A stretch of 64,000 nucleotides of DNA from Mactromeris polynyma (lineage: Eukaryota > Mollusca > Bivalvia > Venerida > Mactridae), in NCBI GenBank assembly GCA_032209605.1, contig JASFXZ010000014.1, positions 5,662,912 to 5,726,911 on the forward strand, written 5' to 3'. The notes under the pieces were generated by a model, which saw only the letters and a program-made list of their open reading frames with translations, did not search any database and was not told where the DNA came from. Positions 32,685 through 43,955 of this stretch are shown piece by piece (position 1 is the stretch's first letter; each line of letters opens with the position of its first letter). The position numbers and the translations under genes are program-made.

Positions 32685-32849
32685 GCTAAATTACAAGTAT
32701 TGTCTGGTAGTAATATGGTGATCAACGATATTTTCAATCAGTTATACATTGCAATGGTTCTTATTAGAGATGTTTTAGCCAATGCAACAACAATACTGAA
32801 TGAAGCCAATTCAGACAGTGTATGTTCAGATGAGCCAGATACATCTTAA
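32685..32849 (+). CDS. Possible terminal exon of an unrecognised gene
   Basis: A long pyrimidine tract and cag (ttcta-ttttttttaactatcag, ending 32684) precede 55 codons that are open to a TAA. The encoded sequence starts AKLQVLSGSNMVINDIFNQL and ends SVCSDEPDTS. It is amphipathic or helical in the middle with an acidic end. I do not recognise it. No upstream partner exon was found and no polyadenylation signal lies close by. It may be a chance combination. Confidence 0.25.
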   Translation, partial: AKLQVLSGSNMVINDIFNQLYIAMVLIRDVLANATTILNEANSDSVCSDEPDTS

Positions 32850-34035
32850 AATTATTCAGTTCAATAAGTCTCTCATGATAAGAAAGAAAATTTCAACGGT
32901 CTTAATTGATATATAACTGAAAATTGTTAATAAGATATTCCAAATTGTATTCTGTTGAGTCAAAAACAACGAAGTTGAACTTAATTTGAATACAGACTAA
33001 AGTTCGTTCGTGAATCTAGGATCTGGTTAGTAAACCAGGAAGCAGTCAGCCAGAGTGCTTATTTTGAAGTTTTCATGACGTGATTTATAATCAATGTAAA
33101 ATAAATAAGTTTACCAAAATAAGTAAAGCTTTGATATTGATTCATAAAAGCGTAATGTTTATATCATGTATCATTATAGCATTTTAATAAGGCGTAAAAA
33201 ATATGTTTGTTTCAGGATTCCCCACCTACCCTATTTTTTGCCCCGACCTTAGAACATTTTTTCGCGTGTTAAATTTTTTTTCTAATTTCTTGTTTTGGTA
33301 AAATTTCTTTTTTAGTAAAATTTCTTAGAGTGAAATTTTCTTTAGATTCATATGTCAGTCACTTTCTTGTCATAAACAACAATTGAAGACCCTGAACTGA
33401 GTGATAAGTTTCCGCCATCCTAGTTTGGCAAAATTTACTTTTTATACAATATGCAAATGTCTATAATTATCATTGGGTCCTTTTTATAGTCACGTGACTT
33501 CCGTTTTGCGCTTTCGTCGTCATAACCATCGTCATCTCGATAATCTTTTACGTCATCAAGCACAAGAATTGTGGTTTGTTTTTATTAGGTTTGTCTGGTT
33601 TCAATGTCATTTTCCAACATTTTAGCTTCCATGGCGATTTGTTTCCTCGAAGTAATTATCTACCAGAACAAACTTACCATTCCACAAGCAGTAGACAACA
33701 TCCCCACATGATTCAGAGATGGAGGAAAAAGAACTGGAATACTACAATATATTTGTATATTTTAGTATTCAAAGTCACTGTTTAACTTATCAAAACGGAC
33801 ATCACAGCTTAAGAAAGCCAGCCCTGCTAGCTTGACTAGACTGTCACCCGGCAGATCCGGGTTCGATTCCTGTGTTAGGCAGGTTATGTTCTTCCAAGAC
33901 ATTGGCTACTTTCATGTCCTCCACTGTATTCGAATGAACGAGGTCCAACTGAAGGTGCAAATTAACCAAACAAACTGCTTCGATGTTAAGTAAATACAAT
34001 GTACCTTCAATACATTTCTTTAAATAAATCCATTT
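32850..34035 (+). other. Intergenic, with SINE remnants
   Basis: 33005-33120 has the family A SINE 3' part (ctggttagtaaaccaggaag, cagtcagccagagtg, ataatcaatgtaaaataaat). 33815-33985 is a family C SINE with the B box gatccgggttcgattcc and the tail 'aggcaggttatgttcttcca'. The remainder is AT-rich with no exon. Confidence 0.5.
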
Positions 34036-35830
34036 TCATAACATAACATAACATAACATTCCTTTATTTCGCTCAATACATGCAATATATCAACATGTAA
34101 ACATGAGGTAATTACAATTACATCTTTACGAGGCTCAATAATTCATACATACATGAAAAGCATAAATAAACATATTGTATTTAAAGTTTTAACATAAACA
34201 TGTGTAGGTTTGGATTTGCCGGAGAGTCACCAGTTAAATCTGGGAGCTTAGAAGGGCAGTAATTGCAAAAGCAGAGCTATTAAGGATTTGTTGTATAGAA
34301 ACTCAAGAACTGGAATACTAGTTTGAATAAACAATCAAGGCATATTATAGAGTAGAAAGCTCGACAATAAGGCAAGCAACCGTTCAAAAAGAAAAATATC
34401 TAATACAAAATACAATCAAATACTAATTCCTTGTTCCAGATAATATACATTTAATGAATTTACAAAGATTGATATATTCTGTTTGGTTAGTAGTCGACAT
34501 TAGTTGCTCAAGTTTGTACATGTTTGGTCTCCTAAAATAATATGGTTTGATAAATCGTTTCCTTTCGATTGCATATTTCGAACACTCAAAAAGGTAATGG
34601 AATTCGTCTCCTATTTTATCTGGACAAATATAACAAAATCTTAAATGATGTGGGATTTTGTGCCATTTTCCAGTTTCCACTGGTAAACGGTGATTTCTTG
34701 TCCTAAATCGCACCATGTAAAATAATAAGTTTGAGTTAGTTGATTTAAGGTAGTTTTCGAAGCCAAAACTGTTTTTACATATTCTATAGAATGGGCTTTG
34801 ACTAGAATTTTCAACAAGAGAGTACCATTCCGATAAGAATAAGTCTGTAAGTTTTTGTTTTACCGTTGCTCTAAGCCAATTACTATTTAAGATATGTCCA
34901 GTCCACATGTTCATTAGTCCACATTTAATTAAAATTTCTCTAATTCGGTAAAACCATGGATATTTCTTTTTTAAGTCAACGCTATTTATATCTTTAGTTA
35001 GTTCATACATATTTCTGTATATAACAGTAGACAATTTAATGGGAAACTCTTCAGAGTTAACTGCACATAAGCGTATCCAGAAAGATATCATTTGGTAGTC
35101 TATGTCAATACTTAAGGGTGTACAGCCACTTTCTCCAAAAACCATATAGTTAGGTGTTGATCTTTTCATTTTAAGAATGTATTTCAAAAATCTTAATTGG
35201 ACTCGTTCTAGTGTTTCTAGATTTCCATAACCCCATATTTCGGACCCGTATAGAAGGATAGGTTTAATTGTTTTATTAAAAAGGTCTATTTGGATATCAA
35301 TTGGTAAACACAATCTATTGCAATTCTTTAATAGGCTATACATAGCTCTGGTGGCTTGTACAGCGATGTGCTTTTTAGATTTTGTAAAAGACCCAGATTT
35401 ACAAAAATAAATACCTAGATATTTGTACTCATTAACAATTTCAAGAGGCTGATTTTCAATTGTGAAATTTACAGGACGCTGTCTTCCTTTAGAGAATATT
35501 ACAATTTTGGATTTGGCTATATTAACAGTTAATCTCCAATTATTGCAATAATCTTCATAAGCATTCAAGGCACATTGTAAGTCATTGTCATTATCGGCTA
35601 ATATTACTGTGTCGTCAGCATAAAGTCAGACAAATATTTTAAGATAGTTTTGCATTTCATTTGTTATATCGTTTTCATTATCAAATTGTATACCCTGGAT
35701 AGTATGGTGTTCACGCATAAAAGATTCTAAATCATTTAGAAATATAGAGAATAAAAGAGGTGAAAGATTTTCACCCTGGCGTACACCAATGATTAAACTT
35801 TTAATCTCATTTTACGTGCAATTAATTTCT
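34036..35830 (-). pseudogene. 5'-truncated LINE 1 (non-LTR retrotransposon reverse transcriptase)
   Basis: The - strand encodes reverse transcriptase motifs GVRQGENLSPLLF and LYADDTVILA, then KYLGIYF, then a C-terminal zinc-knuckle-like segment (CYICPDKIGDEFHYLFEC). The frame 35568-34423 is open for 381 residues. Just upstream, a TGA (35626-35628) interrupts the line directly before the YADD box, and the frame resumes to about 35805. The endonuclease and the N-terminal half of the polymerase are missing. The 3' end (low coordinates) carries a (cataa)n tail at 34036-34060. The clade was not assigned; the layout fits the Jockey/CR1/I group. It is inactive because of truncation and the nonsense codon. 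Confidence 0.85.
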
Positions 35831-35864
35831 CGATATGCTGGATAGTAACGCTTTTATCTTCAAT

Positions 35865-36066
35865 GCAATACAGCGAAACTTCATTCATATAACCACCTTC
35901 AATGCAATACAGCGAAACTTCAATCATACAACCACCTTCAATGCAATACAGCGAAACTTCAATCATACAACCACCTTCAATGCAATACAGCGAAACTTCA
36001 ATCATACAACCACCTTCAATGCAATACAGCGAAACTTCAATCATACAACCACCGCGGGTGTATCAT
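35865..36066 (+). repeat. Minisatellite left part, 39 bp unit, 5 copies
   Basis: The unit is cttcaatgcaatacagcgaa followed by acttcaatcatacaaccac. The last unit adds cgcgggtgtatcat, the extra segment found in every unit of the right part (37911-38228). The two parts are separated by a LINE. Confidence 0.92.
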
Positions 36067-37910
36067 ACATAACATAACATAACATAACATATCGTTTATT
36101 GGCATAAAATATTACATAAATATAGCCAAACAAACAAATAAACAAATGTACATGTATAAGTGGTGAAAAAGTTTTTGTTCAGGAACAAGATTTCATATTT
36201 GGAAGTAAGTGCATGTATTAACAGTATTTTCAACGTATTTATAGTTCTAATTTCTTTCTTTAAAAGCGAAAAATAAAAATTTTGCTAAGTTACCTATTAA
36301 TTTTATTGATTTTGTGGACATAAGAATTTCAAATTTTTTGATAGTTGGCCAATTACGAAAATATGGTTGGAAGAATTTTAATCTTAATTGTCTATATTTA
36401 GGACATACTAACAAAAAATGATACTGATTTTCTATAACTTGCATATTACATTGTGGGCAGATACGATGTTGTCTTTCTAAATTATTATATCTGCCAGTCT
36501 CTATTGTTAGGTTATTTGAGTATAGTCGAAATTTTGAAAGGACAATTAGATATTTCTGATCAATATTAATATTTAGATATTTTTCCATAACAAAATCATG
36601 TTTAAATAAACAATATTCAGATAATCTGCTCGAGTTATTTATATTAGTATACCAAGTTTGTTTAAAAACATCCAATACTCTTTGTTTAATAGCCTTATAG
36701 TTATTAATATTTGGATTTTGTGATAACCAGACATTTCCTAGACCGTTTACATCTAATAATAATTTTATATGATAAGCCCAATTTAACCCACTGTATGACA
36801 GTCCATTATTTGCATCTTCTGACAGCATTTTATAAATGTTAATGATCAAAGGATTTTTTGATTTCAGTACATTAAGCCAATATTTAATCATTATGATTTG
36901 TCTCGCAGTTTTCATAGGATAACGCCCTAGTTCTCCGTAAAGCCCGTCTAAGTTTGTTGATTTTTTAACATTTAAAACTTTTCTTAAAAATTTACAATGA
37001 ATTTGTTCTACGAGTTTAGCGTCATGATAACCCCAAATGGATGCATTGTAGTTTAATATAGATCCGACTAGACTATCAAATAATCGACATTTTTCAACAG
37101 AAGTTAATATAATTTGGTTATATACTATAAATAGATTATGTAACGCATGCGCTGATTGTTGGGCAATTCGCAATTGTGTTCTATACCAAGAACCATTTTT
37201 AAATAAATGGGTACCGAGATATTTAAAGGAAGTGACAACTTCTAAGCGTATATTGTTTAATTCTATATTACACTGCGTACCTCGCCCGCGTTCAAATACC
37301 ATCGCTTTGGTTTTATTTACATTTATTGTAAGCCCCCATGTACGACAATATTGTTCTAGATCATTGAGCATTAGTTGTAAGGTTTCGGGTGAATGCGCAA
37401 ATAATACCGCGTCATCAGCAAAAAGAAGTAAAAATATCTTAAGTTCGTTCACAGAAAATATTCCCTCTAAATTTGTATTAATATTGTGTAAGATATCATT
37501 TATAAATAAAATGAACATTAAACTAGAGAGTGGATCACCTTGTTTTAATCCAATATGTGAAGAAAAAAAATCGGATGTTTTACCTTTGTATCGTACGCAC
37601 TGTTTAATTGTATTATACATAGCCTTTAAAGCCGATACAAAATGTGTACTGACTTGAATGTTTAATAATTTTTCCCATAAGAACGATCTGTTGATACGGT
37701 CAAAGCATTTTTCAAAGTCTATAAAGACACAATATAGTTTTTGCTTCGAGTCTAGTGTTTTCGCAATAATTGCATGTAACAGGAATATACAGTCAGTCGT
37801 TGATTTGCCCTTTTGAAATCCAAATTGGTTATGTGATATAAAATCATTGTCATGTGACCATTTAGTGAGTCTATTCATTAACACTTGAGAGTAAATTTTT
37901 GCTAAAACAT
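36067..37910 (-). mobile_element. 5'-truncated LINE 2 with intact reverse transcriptase frame
   Basis: The - strand is open from the truncation point at 37910 to the stop near 36247, beginning VLAKIYSQVLMNRLTKWSHD. Reverse transcriptase motifs are all present: FGFQKGKSTTDC, FIDFEKCFDRINR, GLKQGDPLSSLMF, LLFADDAVLFA (catalytic FADD) and YLGTHLF. A C-terminal zinc-knuckle-like CPQCNMQVIENQYHFLLVC follows. The endonuclease half is missing because of 5' truncation. The tail at 36067-36095 is (acata)n, followed by atcgtttattggcata. An unbroken frame of about 550 codons suggests a fairly recent insertion. It cannot move by itself. It inserted between two units of the flanking minisatellite. Confidence 0.88.
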
Positions 37911-38228
37911 ACCTTCAATGCAATACAGCGAAACTTCAATCATACAACCACCGCGGGTTTATCATACCTTCAATGCAATACTGCGAAACTTCAATCATAC
38001 AACCACCGCGGGTTTATCATACCTTCAATGCAATACAGCGAAACTTCAATCATACAACCACCGCGGGTTTATCATACCTTCAATGCAATACAGCGAAACT
38101 TCAATCATACAACCACCGCGGGTTTATCATACCTTCAATGCAATACAGCGAAACTTCAATCATACAACCACCGCGGGTTTATCATACCTTCAATGCAATA
38201 CAGCGAAACTTCAATCATACAACCACCA
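37911..38228 (+). repeat. Minisatellite right part, 55 bp unit, about 6 copies
   Basis: The unit is accttcaatgcaatacagcg, aaacttcaatcatacaacca, ccgcgggtttatcat. It equals the 39 bp left unit plus a 16 bp segment. Copies are almost identical. Confidence 0.93.
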
Positions 38229-41200
38229 CAGGTTCAGAAGAAATTGATGAGTGTTAAAATATGGAAGAAAAATAAGAAAGTAGTTCATGAAAATACGGTC
38301 GTATTAATAAGGTGGTATACATTTTGAGGCGGTAAGTAAGTGAGGTTATACTGGACTAATGCCGGGTGTTTGATATCTTAAATCAATGATTTTGAACACT
38401 AGTACAAAGGTATATCGTAATCTAACATTCCTCATACATAGAAACAACAAAAATGCATTTTATACATCACCAAATATATATATCAATTTAACATTGTTAA
38501 TATATATGTAATCATGTGCAGCTTTCTGTGATAAATATCAAGAATTACCTCCCTTGATTATCGGCTTTGTTTAAGCCATTTCCTCTAACTTGGATGGCCT
38601 CCCTTCCAAAGAAAATAACATCTATCAAACTAGTAAAATTTAATTTAAGATATTTAGGCTTAGAGAGATTGTTTTATTGTCTAACCGTTTTTTGTTCTAT
38701 TTTAGCAGGTATGCCGATTTCCCCTGCTCGGCTTTTTACTTTCATATCAGGGGACTTCCCTCTATCGCGGGACTTCCCTCTATCGCGGGACGTCCCTCTA
38801 TCACGGGACTCCCTCTATCGCGGGACTTCCCTCTATCACGGGACTCCCCTCTAACGCGGGAAATGATACTGACTCATTCAGTGTAATACATACGGGTCAG
38901 GGATACAGGTGCATGAAGCATAAACACTCACATTTAAATGTAAAGAAACTGAATACTTAGTGCCCATGTAAACATTGAACGATCCGTACATCTTTTGAGA
39001 TATGTTATTCAGAGTTGTTTCCTTAGAAGTTATCTAATTAAGGAATATACGGAAAATTTATGCTGATTTTGTTGAGATGCCAGTCTATTACCCGTAAAAA
39101 TATAGCGGAAAGTGAAATAAGATAAAATATATAATTGATTTCGTTGAAATGTTATCTTTTATCGGGTTAAAGATTTTTTTTCTATTTATTTCAATTAGCG
39201 AAAATTCATCTGATAAATTTATCCATGTCCCCAATAGCGCATTTTCAGGTAGGGGGGGGGGGGGGGGGGCAATTATCTCAATAAGCCAACGATTTGTCAA
39301 TAATTTATTAAATGCATGAAAATTCTTACCTTTTTGTTAAATGTTCCTCAATTTCCTTAAATGAAGATGAAAAGCGAATTTAAAAAGCAGACCAAAACAA
39401 CGGTTATACCTAAGATGTCAAAAATTTGTATGAAAGAAATGTAAGCACAATTCTCGCATGCTTCCAATTAGACAAGTGTTCCACAGGGACTACATTCCCC
39501 TATATATTCGTCACTTATCGCCGTGTTACGTAGTCACGTGACCGTCTTATTGGTCATTTTATGGCATTCGTCAGTTTATGAATATTTTATAATGGCTTAA
39601 TTGTGGACTTCTTCGTTTATATAGAGCAGAGATTTATAGTGTTGTCTGTTATATGTGTTCATGCGTACCCAGTCACAACCAAATAGCGAGGGGGTGCGTA
39701 GTGTACTGGATAAATATGCCCGCCCCTCAGTCTGAAGATAGCAGATTCCTACCGTTAACATCTTCTCCCTAACAAGCAGTACCCGGTTTTCCTTACAAAA
39801 ACTTGACTCGAAAATGATTTAAATAAAATATTGAATACTTTCAGTACATTTAAGTTTGATTCTATTTATGACAAGGGAGATACTTAACGAGAGGTTTGCA
39901 CGAAAGGTATTAGTGTTGAGTAATTAAATGACGTAATCAATAACTATTGAATACGTCATCATTACTACTGATTTTCTTACCACAAATATTTGGCATTGTG
40001 AGATATTGGACTATAACAGCATCCAAGGATGCTACGCTCCAAATGTCTTAGTGGAGTCAAGAAAGATCCCATTTAGCAAACTTTAGTGTGGGGCCATAGT
40101 GAATTGTGGATCATTACGTACTGCGGTGAAAGTAGGAGTTTGCAATCACATCGATACAATTTCAGGCAAACATCGGAGATTCCGGATGTTACGGTAGTGT
40201 AGGTCCGCGATTCCGCCATCAGGGCATTGTTTTAGTCCTTACCAGAGCCCGGGTTGAATCCCAGTCTAGATCTAGATGCAATTTATACTTATATCCCTGA
40301 TTAGGCTCGACTCCTCATCGACGTGAAAGGTGAATGACAACTGGTTCGACTTCAGTGATCTTGACAACAGTCTGAGTACTATGTCTCTAGAGTCATTAAT
40401 GAAACCACGAATGGGGTAGATTTATTACGCGATGTATAGACTGTGTACGCCAGTGATGAATATTAAGTCTATTATATACAACCAATAAGGAATTATACAA
40501 ACATAGAAACAAAGATGGAATGCGCGTCATGGATATTGTCATAGTACAAGCTGACGACAATGAAATATCACCAATAAGGCTGCATATTGTCAAAGTGCAA
40601 GGTGAAGACAATGAAATATCACTAATAAGGCTGCATGTTATACAAGCCTCTAATTCGATTTGAATCAAAAATGGAAAGTCGTAATCAAATTTTGTTTACT
40701 ACGTAAGTTATTTTTAGAGAGTCGAAGATATCAAACTTTGTTATTTTACTTTACCGACCCACCGGTCAATAGATATATATAACTTTGTTGCCTCCATTTT
40801 CTGGAGATATATGGTTTAACAATTACATGTATTAATTAATTACGATTCCGGAGAGAAGCCCCGCCCACAGTGGATACTAATGCTAGTCAACCCAAAATAT
40901 TCTACGAAATGGCAGAGTAAGACAAAAAACGTGACAATATTTCGAGGATATGTAATCAATATAATGGTTCTTTGATGTAACGTGCGTTTTTTTCGACTGC
41001 TTCATAATAGGCCTATAGTCAGTCGTATTTTGCAATAGTTTAATCATTTTCGAAACTTTACGTTTAGAAATAATATTTTATTGCATTTACGACAAAGTAA
41101 CTATATTCTAATGACAATGGGTTGGGAACAAGTCTTAGCATTATTTTGAATTCTTTCCCGGAAAATTAACGGAACCACTATACAGTGGAAGATGCTAATT

Positions 41201-41798
41201 CCCGACTTCCGGGATCTATTAAAATCCGACCAAAGTCTATTTCCCGGGACACGGAAATCAGCGTGTGAAAGCCCATCTGTTGGGAATCGTCTTCTGTCTA
41301 TAGTCCTGTGTATCCCCGCCGCCCTGGGGTAAACAATTGATCAGTACCTCTAGTGGTTTGAGGTAGTGTGCACTTTGTACGTGTCTTTTCCTACTCGACT
41401 TCAGTGTTCTTATTTTTGTAAATTTCCTATAAAAGTTACAGTATTGAAAATATTGAAAGCCCCAAACTAGCTTAAGTATCAATGAGGCTAATAGTCTAAA
41501 TAACATCAATTATTGTTGACAACCGGCGTAAAAGTCCCGCAGAACAAATTTTACCTTGACAGAAGTAATGAAATATGCAACAATCTGAAAAAATAGGGGG
41601 CGGAGGGGGTGTACATCAGTCAGAATTATACATCATCATACTCGCAAAACAACTAAAGATTATACTGCGTCATTCCAAGTTCAAATACATTGTATATTCA
41701 CATACATTGAAGTAAATAAATATACTGGTCAAAATTGCTAACCCGCCAGAACGAACTACTAGGATTTCGCATAGTTTCTGTAAGCTGCTGGATACATC
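38229..41798. other. Intergenic region with minor repeats
   Basis: 38745-38860 is an 18 bp repeat (gggacttccctctatcgc, six to seven copies). 39252-39269 is a run of 18 G. 39695-39860 and 40200-40400 look like decayed SINEs (B box cccgggttgaatccc in the second). 40532-40634 is a 51 bp sequence present twice (gacaatgaaatatcac, aataaggctgc). No exon is supported. Confidence 0.5.
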
Positions 41799-42990
41799 TG
41801 TTTGATTGTGATTGCAATCAGCTGTTATATATGTTTGATTGTGATTGCAATCAGCTGTTATATATGTTTGATTGTGATTGTAATCAGCTGTTATATATGT
41901 TTGATTGTGATTGCAATCAGCTGTTATATATGTTTGATTGTGATTGCAATCAGCTGTTATATATGTTTGATTGTGATTGTAATCAGCTGTTATTTATGTT
42001 AGATTGTGATTGCAATCAGCTGTTATTTATGTTTGATTGTGATTGCAATCAGCTGTTATTTATGTTTGATTGTGATTGCAATCAGCTGTTATTTATGTTT
42101 GATTGTGATTGCAATCAGCTGTTTTTTATGTTTGATTGTGATTGCAATCAGCTGTAATTTATGTAAGATTGTGATTGCAATCAGCTGTTATTTATGTTTG
42201 ATTGTGATTGCAATCAGGTGTTATTTATGTAAGATTGTGATTGCAATCAGCTGTTATTTATGTTTGATTGTGATTGCAATCAGCTGTTATTTATGTTTGA
42301 TTGTGATTGCAATCAGCTGTTATATATGTTTGATTGTGATTGAAATCAGCTGTTATTTATGTTTGATTGTGATTGCAATCAGCTGTTATTTATGTTTGAT
42401 TGTGATTGCAATCAGGTGTTATTTATGTTTGATTGTGATTGCAATCAGCTGTTATTTATGTTTGATTGTGATTGCAATAAGCTATTATTTATGTTTGATT
42501 GTGATTGCAATAAGCTATTATTTATGTTTGATTGTGATTGCAATAAGCTATTATTTATGTTTGATTGTGATTGCAATCAGCTGTTATTTATGTTTGATTG
42601 TGATTGCAATCAGGTGTTATTTATGTTTGATTGTGATTGCAATCAGCTGTTATTTATGTTTGATTGTGATTGCAATAAGCTATTATTTATGTTTGATTGT
42701 GATTGCAATAAGCTATTATTTATGTTTGATTGTGATTGCAATAAGCTGTTATTTATGTTTGATTGTGATTGCAATAAGCTATTATTTATGTTTGATTGTG
42801 ATTGCAATAAGCTGTTATTTATGTTTGATTGTGATTGCAATAAGCTGTTATTTATGTTTGATTGTGATTGCAATAAGCTATTATTTATGTTTGATTGTGA
42901 TTGCAATAAGCTGTTATTTATGTTAGATTTTGATTGCAATAAGCTGTTATTTATGTTTGATTGTGATTGCAATAAGCTATTATTTATGTA
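41799..42990 (+). repeat. Tandem array, 33 bp unit, 36 copies, palindromic core
   Basis: The unit is tttgattgtgattgcaatca followed by gctgttatttatg. TGATTGCAATCA is a perfect 12 bp palindrome and CAGCTG a 6 bp one. In the right third the unit becomes attgcaataagctatta, which breaks both. A six-unit block (198 bp) is duplicated, as shown by the caggtg marker at 42413 and 42611. Open frames on both strands reflect the period of 33. Confidence 0.96.
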
Positions 42991-43679
42991 TTGAATTGAA
43001 ATATCGAAAACAAACGAGGAAACCCTGTCAAAATCGCTTTCGTCGTTTCTGGCCCCGATTTCACGAAAATACTTAGGTATCTCCTTGCAATCTGGGCCTG
43101 GTCACTTTTCATAATGTTGCGAAGAATCGCAAAATACAAAATGGCGCGTTAGCTATTATGACTAGCATACATGCATCTTGAACAGTCACAAACACACTCA
43201 TAATCATATTTATCCCCCTCAGAAGGTGAGACGATGACGAAGCTGACGAGATTCCAGGCTTTATTGGCTGTTAAACTCGCTGTTTCCTCATCAATAATTA
43301 ACCTTGGTTCAGCTATTAAGCAATTAAGACAATCAATGTATCTGGTTAAATATAGTATGGAATGTGGGTACGCGAGCTTGTAACAAAGTAAATTCTAATA
43401 TTCCACACCGCATGAATCCGAAAAAAATTCATGTGCTTCATAATCTGAATTATTGCTGGATATATTATTGAATATTGTAGTAAATTATTCAAATAGGTCG
43501 CTCATTAGTTACATACAAGTAGAGCGTACTAATTACATTTGTTATTGTATCATGACTTATCCTTTATCAGTCAGTGACGTAGGCACTTTGTCTGGATCCA
43601 CTTCTGTGGTTTCTGTACTTTTTAACGTATCTTATGATTCAGAGATGTGTTGTTTTTTGTATTTGCGTTTATTTATCGT
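42991..43679. other. Intergenic, no feature seen
   Basis: Ordinary AT-rich sequence without splice-flanked open frames or recognised repeats. Confidence 0.5.
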
Positions 43680-43955
43680 CGCCACCGGTTTTTCCCATAT
43701 GGGTGACGCCTCCCGTAGAATGTTAGTCATTTCAGATTTTTTGGAGGATAGTGCATGATGCAGGAGATGCCCCAGTTCCAGAACACCCCTGGTTCTTTAA
43801 CGTGCTCGATGTAAAGCATCATACATGGGACCTCGGTTTTTAAAGTCTCGTCTGAAAGACTGTTAGTACGGTCAGTGATGGAGCGAGGAATCGAACCTGC
43901 GATCCCAGGATTAATAGTCCAGCGCGTTACCACTGGACTACGGATCCGCTACGAT
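43680..43955 (-). mobile_element. tRNA-derived SINE, family V, copy 1
   Basis: On the - strand the head has an A box (tagtccagtggtaacgc) and B box (caggttcgattcctcgc) within 43880-43955. A body follows that is shared with the copy at 62975-63195; the common blocks include 'catatgggygacgcctcc' and 'gatgccccagttccaga'. Similarity of two loci over about 200 bp supports a SINE family. Confidence 0.75.

Noticed and set aside
36247..37884. A host or viral polymerase gene
   Set aside because: The motifs, C-terminal zinc-knuckle-like segment, 5' truncation and repeat tail identify a non-LTR retrotransposon copy.
41735..42994. Repeat proteins rich in Asp-Cys-Asn and in Leu-Ile-Val
   Set aside because: They are shadows of the 33 bp array on both strands.
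43880..43955. Functional tRNA gene on the - strand
   Set aside because: The tRNA-like head continues into a body shared with 62975-63195, so it is a SINE promoter region.
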